From an uncultured Oscillospiraceae bacterium (GTDB lineage: Bacteria > Bacillota > Clostridia > Oscillospirales > Oscillospiraceae): a stretch of DNA of 64,000 nt. The stretch is taken from contig CANPYX010000003.1 in NCBI GenBank assembly GCA_947588955.1, positions 116,009 to 180,008 of the forward strand, read 5' to 3'. The notes below the pieces were generated by a model. It did not search any database and was not told where the DNA came from. It saw nothing but the letters and a program-made list of their open reading frames with translations. The translations under genes were made by a program, and so were the position numbers. Of the stretch, positions 32,110-41,789 are shown piece by piece. Each line of letters starts with the position of its first letter. Positions within the stretch are counted from its first letter, which is position 1.

Positions 32110-33154
32110 GGGGAAAAAGGACCCGGACAGGAACCTTGCCTACGACAGGCTCAGGGAGGATATGAGGTCCGGCAATCTCAAAAGCGCGTATATATTCTAC
32201 GGCGAGGAGCGTTATCTTCTGGACGATGCGGTCCGCCGTCTGCGGGAGATGATACCCGCCGAGACAGCGGAATTCAACCACCACAGGCTGGACGGGAGAG
32301 GCTTCTCCCTTGACGCCTTCCTTGAGGCCGTGGACGCCCTGCCGGTGTTCGCCGAGCGCACGCTCGTTGAGGTGAAGGACCCGGACTTTACAAAAATGGG
32401 GGAGGAGGCGCGGCAGGGGATAATATCCGCCCTGTCCGACGCGCCGGATTACTCCACCGTGGTTTTCGTCTGCGGCGAGGAGCTGAAGCTTGACGGACGC
32501 ACCAAATCCGGGCAGGAGCTCAAAAAGCTCGCGGAGACGGTGGAGTTTGCTCGCCAGGACGACAGCCGCCTTGTGACATGGGTCACCCGCCGCCTGGCGG
32601 CGTCAGGTAAAAGTATCCCCAGGGACGCGGCGGAGCGGTTCATCCTGCTCACCGGCGGGCTCATGACGAATATGACGACGGAGCTTGAAAAGCTCATAAC
32701 CTACACGAAGGGCGACGCCGTGGGAATGAGAGAGGTTGAGCTTCTCGTCACTCCCGTGGCGGACGCCAGGATATGGAGCTTCACCGACGCCATAATCAAA
32801 AGACAGCCGGACCTTGCCTTTGAGAAGATGGACGAGCTTTTGAGGACTCCGGGAATGGACGAATACGGCGTCCTGTACGGTCTTGCCAACGTGACGCGTC
32901 AGCTGATGACGGCGAAAATATGCGTCAAAAACGGCGTCGGGGTCAAGGAATTCATGTCGCTCTCCGGCGTGAAAAGCGAGTACCCGGCGAAAAATCTCAT
33001 GGCGGCGTCGGGGAAATATGACCTTTCCAGGTGCGCCGCGGCGTGTGAGATCTCCTGCCAAACGCTTCTGCGGCTCAACAGCTCCTCCGACGACCCCAGG
33101 GGAGCCGCAAAGGAGCTCACGGCAAGGGTGCTTATAGCTCTGGGGGCGTCATGA
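32099..33154 (+). CDS. holA: DNA polymerase III delta subunit
   Basis: 351 aa. IFYGEERYLLDDAVRRL near the start and TELEKLITYTKGDAVGM in the middle are typical of HolA, the clamp-loader subunit that opens the beta clamp. Overlaps comEC and rnmV, so all three are likely one transcript. Confidence 0.93.
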   Translation: MAYKGKKDPDRNLAYDRLREDMRSGNLKSAYIFYGEERYLLDDAVRRLREMIPAETAEFNHHRLDGRGFSLDAFLEAVDALPVFAERTLVEVKDPDFTKMGEEARQGIISALSDAPDYSTVVFVCGEELKLDGRTKSGQELKKLAETVEFARQDDSRLVTWVTRRLAASGKSIPRDAAERFILLTGGLMTNMTTELEKLITYTKGDAVGMREVELLVTPVADARIWSFTDAIIKRQPDLAFEKMDELLRTPGMDEYGVLYGLANVTRQLMTAKICVKNGVGVKEFMSLSGVKSEYPAKNLMAASGKYDLSRCAAACEISCQTLLRLNSSSDDPRGAAKELTARVLIALGAS

Positions 33155-33753
33155 AGCGGAGAGTACGCGAGGTTATCGTTGTGGAGGGCCGCTACGACAA
33201 AAATACCGTGAGCCAGGCGGTGGACGCGGCAATAATCGAGACTGAGGGCTTCGGCGTCTTCTCCGACCGGGAAAAGCTGGAGCTTATACGAAGGCTGGCG
33301 GAGAAAAGGGGCGTCGTCATCCTCACCGACCCCGATTCCGCGGGCTTTCTCATCCGCAATCACCTGAAGGTCACTTTGCGCGGGGAAAACGTAAAGCACG
33401 CCTACGTGCCCGATGTGTACGGCAAGGAAAAGCGCAAGTCCGCCCCCTCCGGCGAGGGCAAGCTGGGGGTGGAGGGCATGGACCCGCGGACGATCCTTGA
33501 CGCCCTTCGGCGCGCCGGAGCGACCTTTGAGGACGAAAACGCCTCCCCGGAGCCGCGGGGAGGCATAACAAAGACGGATTTTTACGAGCTTGGGCTCTCC
33601 GGAAGACCCGGAAGCGCAAAAAAGCGGGCGGAGCTTGTCAAAAGGCTGTGCTTCCCCGAGCGCATAAGCGCCAACGCCCTGCTGGAGGCGGTAAACGCGC
33701 TCATGACAAGGCAGGAGCTCATCGCCCTTGTCGCCCCTGAGATTCAGCTATAA
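33151..33753 (+). CDS. rnmV: Ribonuclease M5
   Basis: 200 aa. TOPRIM domain with IVVEGRYDKNTV and ILTDPDSAG; the rest fits RNase M5, which matures 5S rRNA in Firmicutes. Coupled to holA by ATGA. The usual neighbour ksgA is absent; a small convergent membrane gene overlaps its 3' end by 35 bases. Confidence 0.9.
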   Translation: MKRRVREVIVVEGRYDKNTVSQAVDAAIIETEGFGVFSDREKLELIRRLAEKRGVVILTDPDSAGFLIRNHLKVTLRGENVKHAYVPDVYGKEKRKSAPSGEGKLGVEGMDPRTILDALRRAGATFEDENASPEPRGGITKTDFYELGLSGRPGSAKKRAELVKRLCFPERISANALLEAVNALMTRQELIALVAPEIQL

Positions 33754-33976
33754 GCGCGCCGATGAACGTGACCAAAAGCACGCCCTGCGGCGCCCTGTAG
33801 AGGTCCGCTATAAGCCGGTGTATATGTACGTTCCTCGCCGTCATGGGACCTGTGTAGACAAGCAGCAGCAGCGCCCCGGCAAGTATGACGCAGGAAAGCG
33901 CGAGCCCCAGCCTCAGAATGAAAAGCGCCGGCGGCGAAGGTTTCCCGTGAAACATTTGCCTGAGCCCTTTTAACAT
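33719..33976 (-). CDS. Small two-pass membrane protein
   Basis: 85 aa; the start with GGGAGGGG upstream is used rather than the longer frame. Two hydrophobic segments (about residues 18-43 and 68-78) around ARNVHIHRLIADLYRAPQG. Convergent with and overlapping rnmV. Family not recognised. Confidence 0.65.
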   Translation of the reverse strand: MLKGLRQMFHGKPSPPALFILRLGLALSCVILAGALLLLVYTGPMTARNVHIHRLIADLYRAPQGVLLVTFIGALIAESQGRQGR

Positions 33977-34116
33977 ATGTACCCCTCCCGTCAGACTTAG
34001 TTTATAACATTTGTTGACGGCGGCGCAACGCAAAATTTTTTCCATATCCGGTCGGGACCGGAAAAATTTCCTCGAAAAAACTTAAAATACGTATGTACAA
34101 TCTGTTTTTTGTTTGA

Positions 34117-34122
34117 TATAAT
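34117..34122 (+). promoter_or_regulatory. Putative -10 of nrdR
   Basis: TATAAT 30 bases before the nrdR ATG with AGAGGAGG between. The -35 is weak. Confidence 0.45.
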
Positions 34123-34152
34123 TTACATAACATATCAGAGGAGGCATATAAA

Positions 34153-34602
34153 ATGAGATGTCCGTACTGCGGTTTTACCGAGAGTAAGGTTATAGATTCC
34201 CGTCCCACCGAGGACAACATCAGGCGCAGGAGAGAGTGCATGTCCTGCGGGAAGCGATTCACCACCTATGAGTCGGTGGAGAGAATGCCCATCGTGGTCG
34301 TGAAGAAGGACGGCAGCCGCCAGGCCTTTGACAGGGTGAAGATTATCAACTCCATGCTCCACGCCTGCGAAAAGCGCACCGTGGGCCTTTCGGAGATCGA
34401 GGCGGTCGTCGGCGAGATCGAGCAGGAGGCGCAGAACTACCCGGACAGGGAGATACCCTCCAGCTACATAGGCGAGCTTGTCATGCAGCACCTAAAGCAG
34501 CTCGACGAGGTGGCATACGTGCGTTTCGCCTCGGTTTACCGCCAGTTTAAGGACATCAACACCTTCATGGAGGAGCTCAACAAGCTTCTGATGGAAAAAT
34601 AA
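34153..34602 (+). CDS. nrdR: Transcriptional repressor NrdR
   Basis: 149 aa. Zinc ribbon CPYC (3-6) and CMSCG (29-33), followed by an ATP-cone ([19 protein letters not shown]). Represses ribonucleotide reductase genes when dATP is high. Full length, single gene. Confidence 0.97.
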   Translation: MRCPYCGFTESKVIDSRPTEDNIRRRRECMSCGKRFTTYESVERMPIVVVKKDGSRQAFDRVKIINSMLHACEKRTVGLSEIEAVVGEIEQEAQNYPDREIPSSYIGELVMQHLKQLDEVAYVRFASVYRQFKDINTFMEELNKLLMEK

Positions 34603-34610
34603 ACGGCAAG

Positions 34611-34640
34611 GGGGCGGTATTTGACCGCCCCTATAAGTTT
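34611..34640 (+). terminator. Terminator of nrdR followed by tandem repeat
   Basis: Stem GGGGCGGT/ACCGCCCC, then TATAAGTTTTT repeated, which supplies the T-rich tail and runs into the converging DUF4363 gene end. Confidence 0.75.
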
Positions 34641-34650
34641 TTATAAGTTT

Positions 34651-35031
34651 TTATAAGATACTCCCCAATTTCAGGCTCTCCATATCCGCTATGCCCTCCA
34701 GGTGCTCGCTTACCAGATTCACGGCGCTTTTCACCGCGGCGGCGTCGTGGGTCAGGATGTGCTCCTGGAGCTCGTAGAAGTCGTCGGAAAGCGTCTCTAT
34801 GTCCGTGTGGCGCAATACCGAGTGGGTGTACAGCTCCCTGGATTTCCACAGCGACATGGCGGAGGCGGCGAGCTTTTCGCTCTCCTCCCAATTTTCCGCT
34901 TCCGCGGCGTCTCCGGAGGCGCGCACGAACCTGTCGAGCTCGGAGCAGAGGCTTTTTATCTCCCCGGTGTTCCACAGCGACAGCGACAGCAGCGCCGCCA
35001 AAAGCGCGGCGGCGAATAGCTCCTTTTTCAC
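34651..35031 (-). CDS. DUF4363 protein, membrane anchored
   Basis: 126 aa. One N-terminal hydrophobic segment (ELFAAALLAALLSLSLW), then a helical extracytoplasmic domain with KLAASAMSLWKSRELYTHSV. Overlaps the upstream DUF421 gene by 4 bases; the two families commonly travel together in Clostridia. Role unknown, possibly sporulation or envelope. Confidence 0.8.
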   Translation of the reverse strand: MKKELFAAALLAALLSLSLWNTGEIKSLCSELDRFVRASGDAAEAENWEESEKLAASAMSLWKSRELYTHSVLRHTDIETLSDDFYELQEHILTHDAAAVKSAVNLVSEHLEGIADMESLKLGSIL

Positions 35032-35708
35032 TGCGCGCCCTCCTTTTTGGCAAAGAAAATGTTCCCGCCGCCGTCCAGGGTCAAAAGATACACGTCCTTT
35101 ATTCTCTTGACGCCCCGCTTGCGCAGCTGCGCGTCAAGCCATTTTTCGTCCTTGCCCATAAGCCGCAGGTTGTCGCTCATCTTCCGCCCGTCGCTTATGA
35201 GCGTCACCGGAAGCCCGTTGTCCGGGGCGCTGAGATTCATTACCTTTGGCGTCGCCGGAGAAAACTCGGCGTAGGGGAGGACCGAGAGAGTCCCGTCCGT
35301 CTCAAGTATGGCGTGCTTCACCGTCGCTATGTCCGTGACGCCGTTTATCCTGAGCTCAACAAAGAGCTCATCCAAGGATATGCGGCTTTTTTTCATCTCC
35401 GACTGTACAATGGCGCCGTTGTCAATGAGTATGCTGGGCTTTCCGCATATGATCCGCCGGAGCCGGGGCCATTTTACGGATATGCCGGATATGACCAGCT
35501 GGCTTGCAAGCAGCGTCAGCACCGGTACGATGCCGTAAATGAGCGGTATGCCCGTGTCCTGGAGGGGCTGGGCAGCCAGGTTTGATATAAGCACCGCCAC
35601 CACAAGCTCAATGGGCTCCAGCTCCCCCAGCTGCCGTTTTCCCATTATGCGTATGGAGACGATGAGGAGCAAAAAGATTATTACCGTCCGTACAAAGCTG
35701 ACGCCCAT
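35028..35708 (-). CDS. DUF421 (YetF/YdfR-type) membrane protein
   Basis: 226 aa. Three membrane segments in the first 75 residues (VRTVIIFLLLIVSIRIMGKR, QLGELEPIELVVAVLISNLA), then the soluble YetF domain (SILIDNGAIVQSEMKKSRIS, LDELFVELRINGVTDIATV). Family members are found in sporulating Firmicutes; function unknown. Confidence 0.9.
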   Translation of the reverse strand: MGVSFVRTVIIFLLLIVSIRIMGKRQLGELEPIELVVAVLISNLAAQPLQDTGIPLIYGIVPVLTLLASQLVISGISVKWPRLRRIICGKPSILIDNGAIVQSEMKKSRISLDELFVELRINGVTDIATVKHAILETDGTLSVLPYAEFSPATPKVMNLSAPDNGLPVTLISDGRKMSDNLRLMGKDEKWLDAQLRKRGVKRIKDVYLLTLDGGGNIFFAKKEGAQ

Positions 35709-35796
35709 TCACAGCACCCCTTTCCGAATTATCATTTGCGCTCTGGACAGGATTATTCAAACATTTTCATTTCATAGGATACTGTCATCTTTCATC

Positions 35797-35825
35797 TTGA
35801 CAGCGGGCACCAAAAAGGATAAACT
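35797..35825 (+). promoter_or_regulatory. Promoter of glmM
   Basis: -35 TTGACA, 17-bp spacer, -10 TAAACT, with TTGGAGG further down. Confidence 0.65.
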
Positions 35826-35862
35826 ACATAAAATAGCGTATCTAAACTCTTTGGAGGCACTT

Positions 35863-37215
35863 ATGGGCAAGTATTTCGGTACGGACGGATTTCGCGGCGA
35901 GGCAAACGTCGGGCTGACGGTTGACCACGCCTTTAAGATAGGACGTTTCATCGGCAGTCACTTCGGCAGGGAGGGCAACAAGTGCCGCGTGGTCATCGGA
36001 AAGGATACCCGCCGTTCCAGCTATATGTACGAGGCGGCGCTCACAGCGGGACTCACCTCCTCCGGCGCCGACGTTTACCTTCTCCACGTCACCACCACCC
36101 CGTCCGTGAGCTACATAACCAGGATCGACGACTTCGACTGCGGCATTATGATCTCCGCCAGCCACAACCCCTATTGGGACAACGGGATAAAGCTCCTCAA
36201 CGCCAACGGGGAGAAGATGGAGGAGGAGGTGCTCCTGGAGATAGAGAAGTACATCGACGGCGAGACCGGCGAGCTTCCCTACGCTATGCGCGCCGACATA
36301 GGGCGCACCGTTGACTACTCCGCCGGGCGCAACAGGTATATCGGCTACCTCATCTCCCTGGCGACCCACTCCTACAAGGGCAAGAAGGTCGGCCTTGACT
36401 GCGCCAACGGCTCCACCTGGATGATAGCCAAGAGCGTGTTTGACGCCCTGGGTGCCGACACCTACGTAATAAACAACACCCCCAACGGGCTCAATATCAA
36501 CCTGAACTGCGGCTCCACCCACATCGAGGGCTTACAGCGCCTTGTTGTCGGCAACGGGCTTGACGTGGGCTTCGCCTTTGACGGCGACGCGGACAGGTGC
36601 CTTGCCGTGGACGAGAAGGGCAGGCTCATTGACGGCGACCTTATCCTTTACATATACGGCCGCCACATGCACGAGCGGGGCAAGCTTGAGGGCTCGAAGG
36701 TGGTCACCACCGTCATGTCAAACATAGGGCTTTACAAGGCTTTTGAGGCGGCGGGCATAGGCTTCGAGGTCACCGACGTGGGCGACAAGTACGTCTGGGA
36801 AAACATGCGCCGCACAGGTAACCGGCTGGGAGGCGAGCAGTCGGGGCACATAATTTTCGGAAAATACGCCACCACCGGCGACGGGGTTTTGACGGCAATC
36901 AAGATAATGCAGGCGATGCTTGACAAGAAGCTGCCCCTCTCCGCCCTGGCGGAGCCCGTCACCATCTACCCGCAGGTGTTGAAAAACGTCCGCGTCGCCG
37001 ACAAGGACGCGGTGCTCAACGACCTGGACGTACGTGAGGCGGAGCACATGGCAAAGGAGAAGCTGGGGAGCAACGGCAGGGTCCTGCTGCGCAAGAGCGG
37101 AACCGAGCCGCTTATCCGCGTTATGGCGGAGGCGCCCACCGAGAGCGAGTGCAACGGCGCCATTGACATGATAGTTAAGGCTATGGAGAAAAAGGGGTAT
37201 ATTCAGGATGTATAA
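35863..37215 (+). CDS. glmM: Phosphoglucosamine mutase
   Basis: 450 aa; ATG chosen by TTGGAGG and the family start GKYFGTDGFRG. Catalytic Ser loop ISASHNPYWDNGIK near residue 100, metal loop DGDADRC near 240, and the C-terminal phosphate loop RKSGTEPLIRVM. Converts glucosamine-6-P to glucosamine-1-P for peptidoglycan. Overlaps the next gene by 8 bases. Confidence 0.97.
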   Translation: MGKYFGTDGFRGEANVGLTVDHAFKIGRFIGSHFGREGNKCRVVIGKDTRRSSYMYEAALTAGLTSSGADVYLLHVTTTPSVSYITRIDDFDCGIMISASHNPYWDNGIKLLNANGEKMEEEVLLEIEKYIDGETGELPYAMRADIGRTVDYSAGRNRYIGYLISLATHSYKGKKVGLDCANGSTWMIAKSVFDALGADTYVINNTPNGLNINLNCGSTHIEGLQRLVVGNGLDVGFAFDGDADRCLAVDEKGRLIDGDLILYIYGRHMHERGKLEGSKVVTTVMSNIGLYKAFEAAGIGFEVTDVGDKYVWENMRRTGNRLGGEQSGHIIFGKYATTGDGVLTAIKIMQAMLDKKLPLSALAEPVTIYPQVLKNVRVADKDAVLNDLDVREAEHMAKEKLGSNGRVLLRKSGTEPLIRVMAEAPTESECNGAIDMIVKAMEKKGYIQDV

Positions 37216-37867
37216 GACCGCTGACCTTCTTGACCTTACAAGATCCCTCGCGGGAAAATACCTTTCGCAGTGCGACTACCCCTGGCAGGCGCTTGACAAA
37301 ATCGCCGATTGGTGCAGGGAGATAGGCAAGTCCCTCCCAGAGGAGGAGTATGAAAGGCGCGGCGAGGACGTATGGATCGCACGCGACGCCACCGTCTACC
37401 CCACGGCGTGGATCGCGGGACCGTGCATAATCGGGCACAAAACCGAGGTCCGCCACTGCGCCTTCATTCGCGGCAGCGCCATAGTGGGCGACAACTGCGT
37501 GGTGGGCAACTCCGTGGAGCTTAAAAACGTCATCCTCTTCGACAACGTCCAGACCCCCCACTACAACTACGTGGGCGACTCCGTATTGGGCTACAAATCC
37601 CACATGGGCGCGGGCTCCATCACATCCAACGTCAAGTCCGACAAGACGCCGGTAATTGTAAAATACGGCGATGAGCTTATCAAGACGGGCAGGAAAAAAT
37701 TCGGCGCTATATTGGGCGATTTCGTTGAGGTCGGCTGCAACAGCGTCCTCAACCCCGGCACGGTCCTGGGAAGGGCGGTCAGCGTTTACCCCACCTCCTG
37801 CGTCCGGGGCGTCATTTCCGAGGGGCACATTTATAAGGACAGCTCAAACATCGTCAAGCGCAAATAA
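37208..37867 (+). CDS. Left-handed beta-helix acyltransferase, GlmU C-terminal-like
   Basis: 219 aa. An N-terminal helical segment is followed by hexapeptide repeats (IAGPCIIGHKTEVRHCAFIR, AIVGDNCVVGNSVELKNVI) and then the GxGSITSNVKSD and DFVEVGCNSVLNPGT turns typical of GlmU-type helices. There is no nucleotidyltransferase domain, so it is not a whole GlmU. Its overlap with glmM suggests a role in the glucosamine-1-P/GlcNAc-1-P step, possibly as a stand-alone acetyltransferase. Confidence 0.8.
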   Translation: MYKTADLLDLTRSLAGKYLSQCDYPWQALDKIADWCREIGKSLPEEEYERRGEDVWIARDATVYPTAWIAGPCIIGHKTEVRHCAFIRGSAIVGDNCVVGNSVELKNVILFDNVQTPHYNYVGDSVLGYKSHMGAGSITSNVKSDKTPVIVKYGDELIKTGRKKFGAILGDFVEVGCNSVLNPGTVLGRAVSVYPTSCVRGVISEGHIYKDSSNIVKRK

Positions 37868-37869
37868 AC

Positions 37870-37899
37870 ACAGGGCCGGACACGCGCCGGTCCTGTTTT
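37870..37899 (+). terminator. Intrinsic terminator after the glmM unit
   Basis: Stem ACAGGGCCGG/CCGGTCCTGT with one G-T pair and a TTTT tail. Confidence 0.85.
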
Positions 37900-37944
37900 G
37901 AGCCACAACAATTTAAGCAGATAATTCAATAAAGAGGGAATAAT

Positions 37945-38724
37945 ATGCGAATCGTCATAAAGGTCGGCTCCTCCACGCTCTCCTATCCCACGGGGCGGAT
38001 GAACCTCCGGCGGGTGGAGGCGCTGGTGCGGGTCCTGAGCGATCTTAAAAACGCCGGGAACGAGATAATTTTTGTCTCCTCCGGCGCCATAGCCATGGGC
38101 GTGGGCAAGCTGGGGTTCTCAAAGCGCCCTGAGGACATTCCCGGCAAGCAGGCGGCGGCCGCCGTGGGGCAGTGCGAGCTCATGTACACCTACGACAAGC
38201 TCTTCTCCGAGTACTCCCACACCGTGGCGCAGCTGCTCCTCACCGCCGCCGACATCGAGGACGAGCGGCGCCACGAGAACTTCAAAAATACGATGCTCAG
38301 GCTCCTTGAAATAGGCGCGGTGCCCGTGGTAAACGAAAACGACACCGTTGCCACCGAGGAGATAGTCATCGGCGACAACGACACCCTCGCCGCGGTGGTG
38401 GCGGCGTCCGTGGGCGCGGACCTTTTGGTGCTCCTTTCCGACATCGACGGGCTCTACACCGCGGACCCCAGGAGGGACCCGCGGGCGCGGCTAATTGATC
38501 TGGTCCCGGAGCTTACGCCGGAGATTTTGGCTCTGGCGGGGGAGCCCAGCTCGACTCTCGGCACCGGCGGCATGAAGACAAAGCTTCACGCCGCCCAAAT
38601 CGCCACTGAGGCCGGGGCGGACATGATCATCATGAACGGCTCCGACCCCACCCGCCTCTACGATGCCGTGGAGGGCCGCGGCGTGGGGACGCGGTTTTTG
38701 AAAAAAGCCCATGGAGAAAGCTGA
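37945..38724 (+). CDS. proB: Glutamate 5-kinase, short form
   Basis: 259 aa: the amino-acid kinase domain alone (IKVGSSTLS, FVSSGAIAMG, VNENDTVA, GTGGMKTKLHAA). The C-terminal PUA domain of about 100 residues found in many ProB proteins is absent; short forms are known. First step of proline synthesis. Overlaps the next gene by 14 bases. Confidence 0.95.
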   Translation: MRIVIKVGSSTLSYPTGRMNLRRVEALVRVLSDLKNAGNEIIFVSSGAIAMGVGKLGFSKRPEDIPGKQAAAAVGQCELMYTYDKLFSEYSHTVAQLLLTAADIEDERRHENFKNTMLRLLEIGAVPVVNENDTVATEEIVIGDNDTLAAVVAASVGADLLVLLSDIDGLYTADPRRDPRARLIDLVPELTPEILALAGEPSSTLGTGGMKTKLHAAQIATEAGADMIIMNGSDPTRLYDAVEGRGVGTRFLKKAHGES

Positions 38725-39535
38725 GTTTTACGCGAAAATCGGCCTCCCGCCGGAAATGGCGGATAAGCTCCGCCGCGCCGCGGAAGACGTGGACCTTCCG
38801 GCGCTGGAGCCGGAGCTTGCGGGCCTTCTGGAAAGCGCCGGGGCGGAGGGCGCCTACACGGAGCTCATCCGAAAGTTTGGTGACGACCCGGACGGGGTGA
38901 AGATGCTCTTATGTCAACTTGAGAGCGCCCGCCGGGACCGGGAGCGGTACGCCGCCGCAGGGATACCGGAGGATGTCTACATCGCCACCATGGCCTGCTT
39001 TTCCCGCTTCATCCGGGAGACCGAACGGCGCACAGGGCATTTTGCCTTTGACCGGGGCTTCTGGACCTGGCGGCAGACGTCCATGCGGCTTTTCCGCGTG
39101 GGGTCGCTGGAATATGAGCTCCGGGAGCTCCGGGGCGAGCGGGTGATCTCGCTCCACATCCCATCGGACGCGGATTTGTCGCCAAAGGACGTGGACAGCT
39201 CCTTAAATCGGGCGAAAACGCTCCTCTCCGGCCCCTTCGGGGGGTGGGGGAGGGTGACCTGCAACTCCTGGCTCCTGTCTCCGGCGCTGACGCCGCTTTT
39301 ATCGGAAAGCTCCAACATCCGCGCCTTTCAGCGCCGGTTCGAGATAACAGAGTGGGACGGGAACGCCGCGGATTTTATGGGCTGGCTCTTCGAGGTCCCG
39401 GAGAACACGCCCCTATCGGACCTGCCCACCGGGACGAGCCTTCAGCGGGCCGTCCGGGAGCACTTATCGAGCGGCGGGAAAATCGGTTCCGCCAGGGGCT
39501 GGATGAAGGAAGGAGAAAATTATGTCAACACATGA
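38711..39535 (+). CDS. Acyltransferase-like protein (GNAT_C/DUF5596-type) in the proline operon
   Basis: 274 aa. An N-terminal helical part is followed by [53 protein letters not shown] and CNSWLLSP, a pattern I recall from proteins annotated as acyltransferase domain-containing in Clostridia. It overlaps proB and proA, so it is made with them, but it is not a known proline enzyme. Substrate unknown. Confidence 0.7.
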   Translation: MEKAEFYAKIGLPPEMADKLRRAAEDVDLPALEPELAGLLESAGAEGAYTELIRKFGDDPDGVKMLLCQLESARRDRERYAAAGIPEDVYIATMACFSRFIRETERRTGHFAFDRGFWTWRQTSMRLFRVGSLEYELRELRGERVISLHIPSDADLSPKDVDSSLNRAKTLLSGPFGGWGRVTCNSWLLSPALTPLLSESSNIRAFQRRFEITEWDGNAADFMGWLFEVPENTPLSDLPTGTSLQRAVREHLSSGGKIGSARGWMKEGENYVNT

Positions 39536-40778
39536 GATCATAAAACGCGCCAAGGCCGCCGCGCCGGGTCTGGCGGGGCTCACCGCCGAGGAGAAGAACG
39601 ATGCCATCGAGGACATGGCCCGGGCCCTCACGGAGGGCGCCGGCGAGATTCTCGCCGCCAACGCCGCGGATGTGGAGGCCGCCCGGGGGCACATCTCCGA
39701 GGTGATGCTGGACAGGCTCATGCTGGACGAAAAGCGTGTCCTCTCCATGGCGGAGGGCATGAGGGAGGTGGCAAAGCTCCCCGACCCCGTGGGGCAGGTG
39801 CTGGAGCGCGTCACGCGCCCCAACGGGCTTGTCATCGAAAAGCTCTCCGTGCCCCTGGGCGTCATTGCCATAATCTACGAGTCCCGCCCCAACGTCACCT
39901 CCGACGCGGCTGTGCTGGCGTTCAAAAGCGGCAGCGCATGCGTCCTGCGCTCCGGCAGGGAGGCGTGGAGGAGCGCCAACGCCATAGTCTCCGCTCTGCG
40001 CAAGGGGCTTTGCGAGAGCGGGCTCCCGCCGGAGCTCATAAGCCTTGTGGAGGACACCACCCGCCAAAGCGCCAACGAGCTCATGACGGCGTCGGGATTC
40101 GTTGACCTGCTCATACCCCGCGGCGGCGCGGGGCTCATACGCTCCTGTGTGGAAAACGCCACCGTCCCGTGCCTTGAGACAGGCACGGGCATATGCCACG
40201 TCTATGTGGACAGCTCCGCCGACCTTGAAAGGGCCGTGAAGATCATCGTCAACGCCAAGACGAGCCGCCCCAGCGTGTGCAACGCCGAAGAGGTGTGCCT
40301 TGTCCACAGCCTCGCGGCGGCGGAATTCCTGCCAATGCTCAAAAAGGCCCTGGTGGACGACAGACGCGCGGCGGGCGCTGTCCCGGTGGAGCTGCGGCTT
40401 GACAGCCGCGCCGCCCAAATCATCCCCGGCGTCCCGGCGGGGGAGAGGGACTTTGACACCGAGTTTCTCGACTACATTTTAGCCATAAAGGTGGTGGACA
40501 GCGTGGAGGAGGCCGTCGCCCACATCGCCGCACACTCCACCCACCACTCCGACGCCATCGTCACTGAGGACGCGGCGAGCCGGGACAAATTCATCTCCGG
40601 AGTTGACAGCGCCGCCGTGTACGTCAACGCCAGCACCCGCTTCACCGACGGCGGCGAGTTCGGGCTGGGCTGTGAGATGGGAATATCCACCCAGAAGCTC
40701 CACGCCCGCGGTCCCGTGGGTCTTCGGGAGCTGACCACCTACAAGTACGTCATCTACGGAAACGGACAGACAAGATAA
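39522..40778 (+). CDS. proA: Gamma-glutamyl phosphate reductase
   Basis: 418 aa, normal length, aldehyde dehydrogenase fold. NAD(P) and substrate motifs [31 protein letters not shown], and the catalytic Cys in RPSVCNAEE. Second step of proline synthesis. Confidence 0.97.
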   Translation: MSTHEIIKRAKAAAPGLAGLTAEEKNDAIEDMARALTEGAGEILAANAADVEAARGHISEVMLDRLMLDEKRVLSMAEGMREVAKLPDPVGQVLERVTRPNGLVIEKLSVPLGVIAIIYESRPNVTSDAAVLAFKSGSACVLRSGREAWRSANAIVSALRKGLCESGLPPELISLVEDTTRQSANELMTASGFVDLLIPRGGAGLIRSCVENATVPCLETGTGICHVYVDSSADLERAVKIIVNAKTSRPSVCNAEEVCLVHSLAAAEFLPMLKKALVDDRRAAGAVPVELRLDSRAAQIIPGVPAGERDFDTEFLDYILAIKVVDSVEEAVAHIAAHSTHHSDAIVTEDAASRDKFISGVDSAAVYVNASTRFTDGGEFGLGCEMGISTQKLHARGPVGLRELTTYKYVIYGNGQTR

Positions 40779-40815
40779 GAAGCCTTAAATTAAGACCGAG
40801 ACAGGAGATACTGAT

Positions 40816-41619
40816 ATGTACAAATTCGGATTTATCGGCGTGGGGCACATGGGCGGGACGCTCGCCTCCGCCGTCATCGGCAGCGTTGGCGCGGAAAACA
40901 CGGCGGTGTGCGACATTGACGAGGGCCGCGCCAAGCTCTTCGCCGCCGCCAAGGGCTGTGACGTGCTCCCCGCCGTTGAGCTGGCAAAGTCGTGCCGCCA
41001 TATCGTCCTGGGCGTGAAGCCCCAGAATATGGCGGAGCTTTTCAATGAGATAGGCGACACCCTCAAATCCCGCCGGGACACCTTCACTCTGGTCACCATG
41101 GCGGCGGGCATCACAATAGCCCGTCTCCTGGAGATTTACGGCGCCGACGCGCCGGTACTGCGCGTCATGCCCAACACCCCCGCCGCCGTGGGCGCCGGCT
41201 GTATGCTCTACGCCGCCAACAGCGGACTTTCGGACGAGGACAAAAGGGAGCTTCTTTCCGCCCTCGCCCCCACAGGCGAGCTTGTGGAGACGCCGGAGGA
41301 GCTCATCGACGCCGGCTCCGCCGTCTCCGGCTGCGGCCCCGCCTTTGTCTACAAGTTCATCCTCGCCTTCGCCAAGGCCGGCGAGTCCCTGGGGCTTGAC
41401 CCATCCCTTGCCGCGAGACTCGCCCTCCAAACCACCCTGGGCGCCGCGTCGCTTGCCGCAAAATCCGGCGAGGACCCGCGGATACTCTGCGACCAGGTCT
41501 GCTCCCCCGGCGGCTCCACCATCGAAGGCGTCAAAACCCTCGACGCCGGCCCCTTCGCCTCCGAACTCAAAACCGCCGTCCGCGCCTCATACGACCGAAC
41601 GGTTGAGCTGGGGAAATAA
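40816..41619 (+). CDS. proC: Pyrroline-5-carboxylate reductase
   Basis: 267 aa. N-terminal Rossmann FIGVGHMGGTLASAV; LRVMPNTPAAVGAG and the C-terminal DQVCSPGGSTIEGV are the ProC signature. Final step of proline synthesis; ends the operon at a strong terminator. Confidence 0.97.
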   Translation: MYKFGFIGVGHMGGTLASAVIGSVGAENTAVCDIDEGRAKLFAAAKGCDVLPAVELAKSCRHIVLGVKPQNMAELFNEIGDTLKSRRDTFTLVTMAAGITIARLLEIYGADAPVLRVMPNTPAAVGAGCMLYAANSGLSDEDKRELLSALAPTGELVETPEELIDAGSAVSGCGPAFVYKFILAFAKAGESLGLDPSLAARLALQTTLGAASLAAKSGEDPRILCDQVCSPGGSTIEGVKTLDAGPFASELKTAVRASYDRTVELGK

Positions 41620-41639
41620 AGCTTCAAAACATACAAAAA

Positions 41640-41670
41640 ACGGGCAGGAGAAAAACCTGTCCGTTTTTTT
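41640..41670 (+). terminator. Intrinsic terminator of the proline operon
   Basis: Stem ACGGGCAGG/CCTGTCCGT (one G-T pair) with a 7-base A-rich loop and seven T. Confidence 0.95.
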
Positions 41671-41680
41671 GTTTATCCGC

Positions 41681-41709
41681 TTGACAAACCCCTCCGCCCA
41701 TGCTATTAT
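41681..41709 (+). promoter_or_regulatory. Promoter upstream of padR
   Basis: -35 TTGACA, 17-bp spacer, -10 TATTAT. It is unusually far (about 375 bases) from the padR start. Confidence 0.75.
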
Positions 41710-41720
41710 TACGTTACACG

Positions 41721-41741
41721 ATATATCGCGAGGCGATATAT
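41721..41741. promoter_or_regulatory. PadR-type operator palindrome
   Basis: ATATATCGC-GAG-GCGATATAT, a perfect 9-bp inverted repeat just after the -10, the place and AT-rich shape expected for autorepression by a PadR protein. Binding is inferred. Confidence 0.65.
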
Positions 41742-41789
41742 TAGACTGTTGACAAACCAAGATAAGAGTAAGCCCCCCCATTTCTAATA

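Noticed and set aside
33719..34045. Longer 108-codon form of the small membrane protein
   Set aside because: The internal ATG has an excellent GGGAGGGG site; the extension has none.
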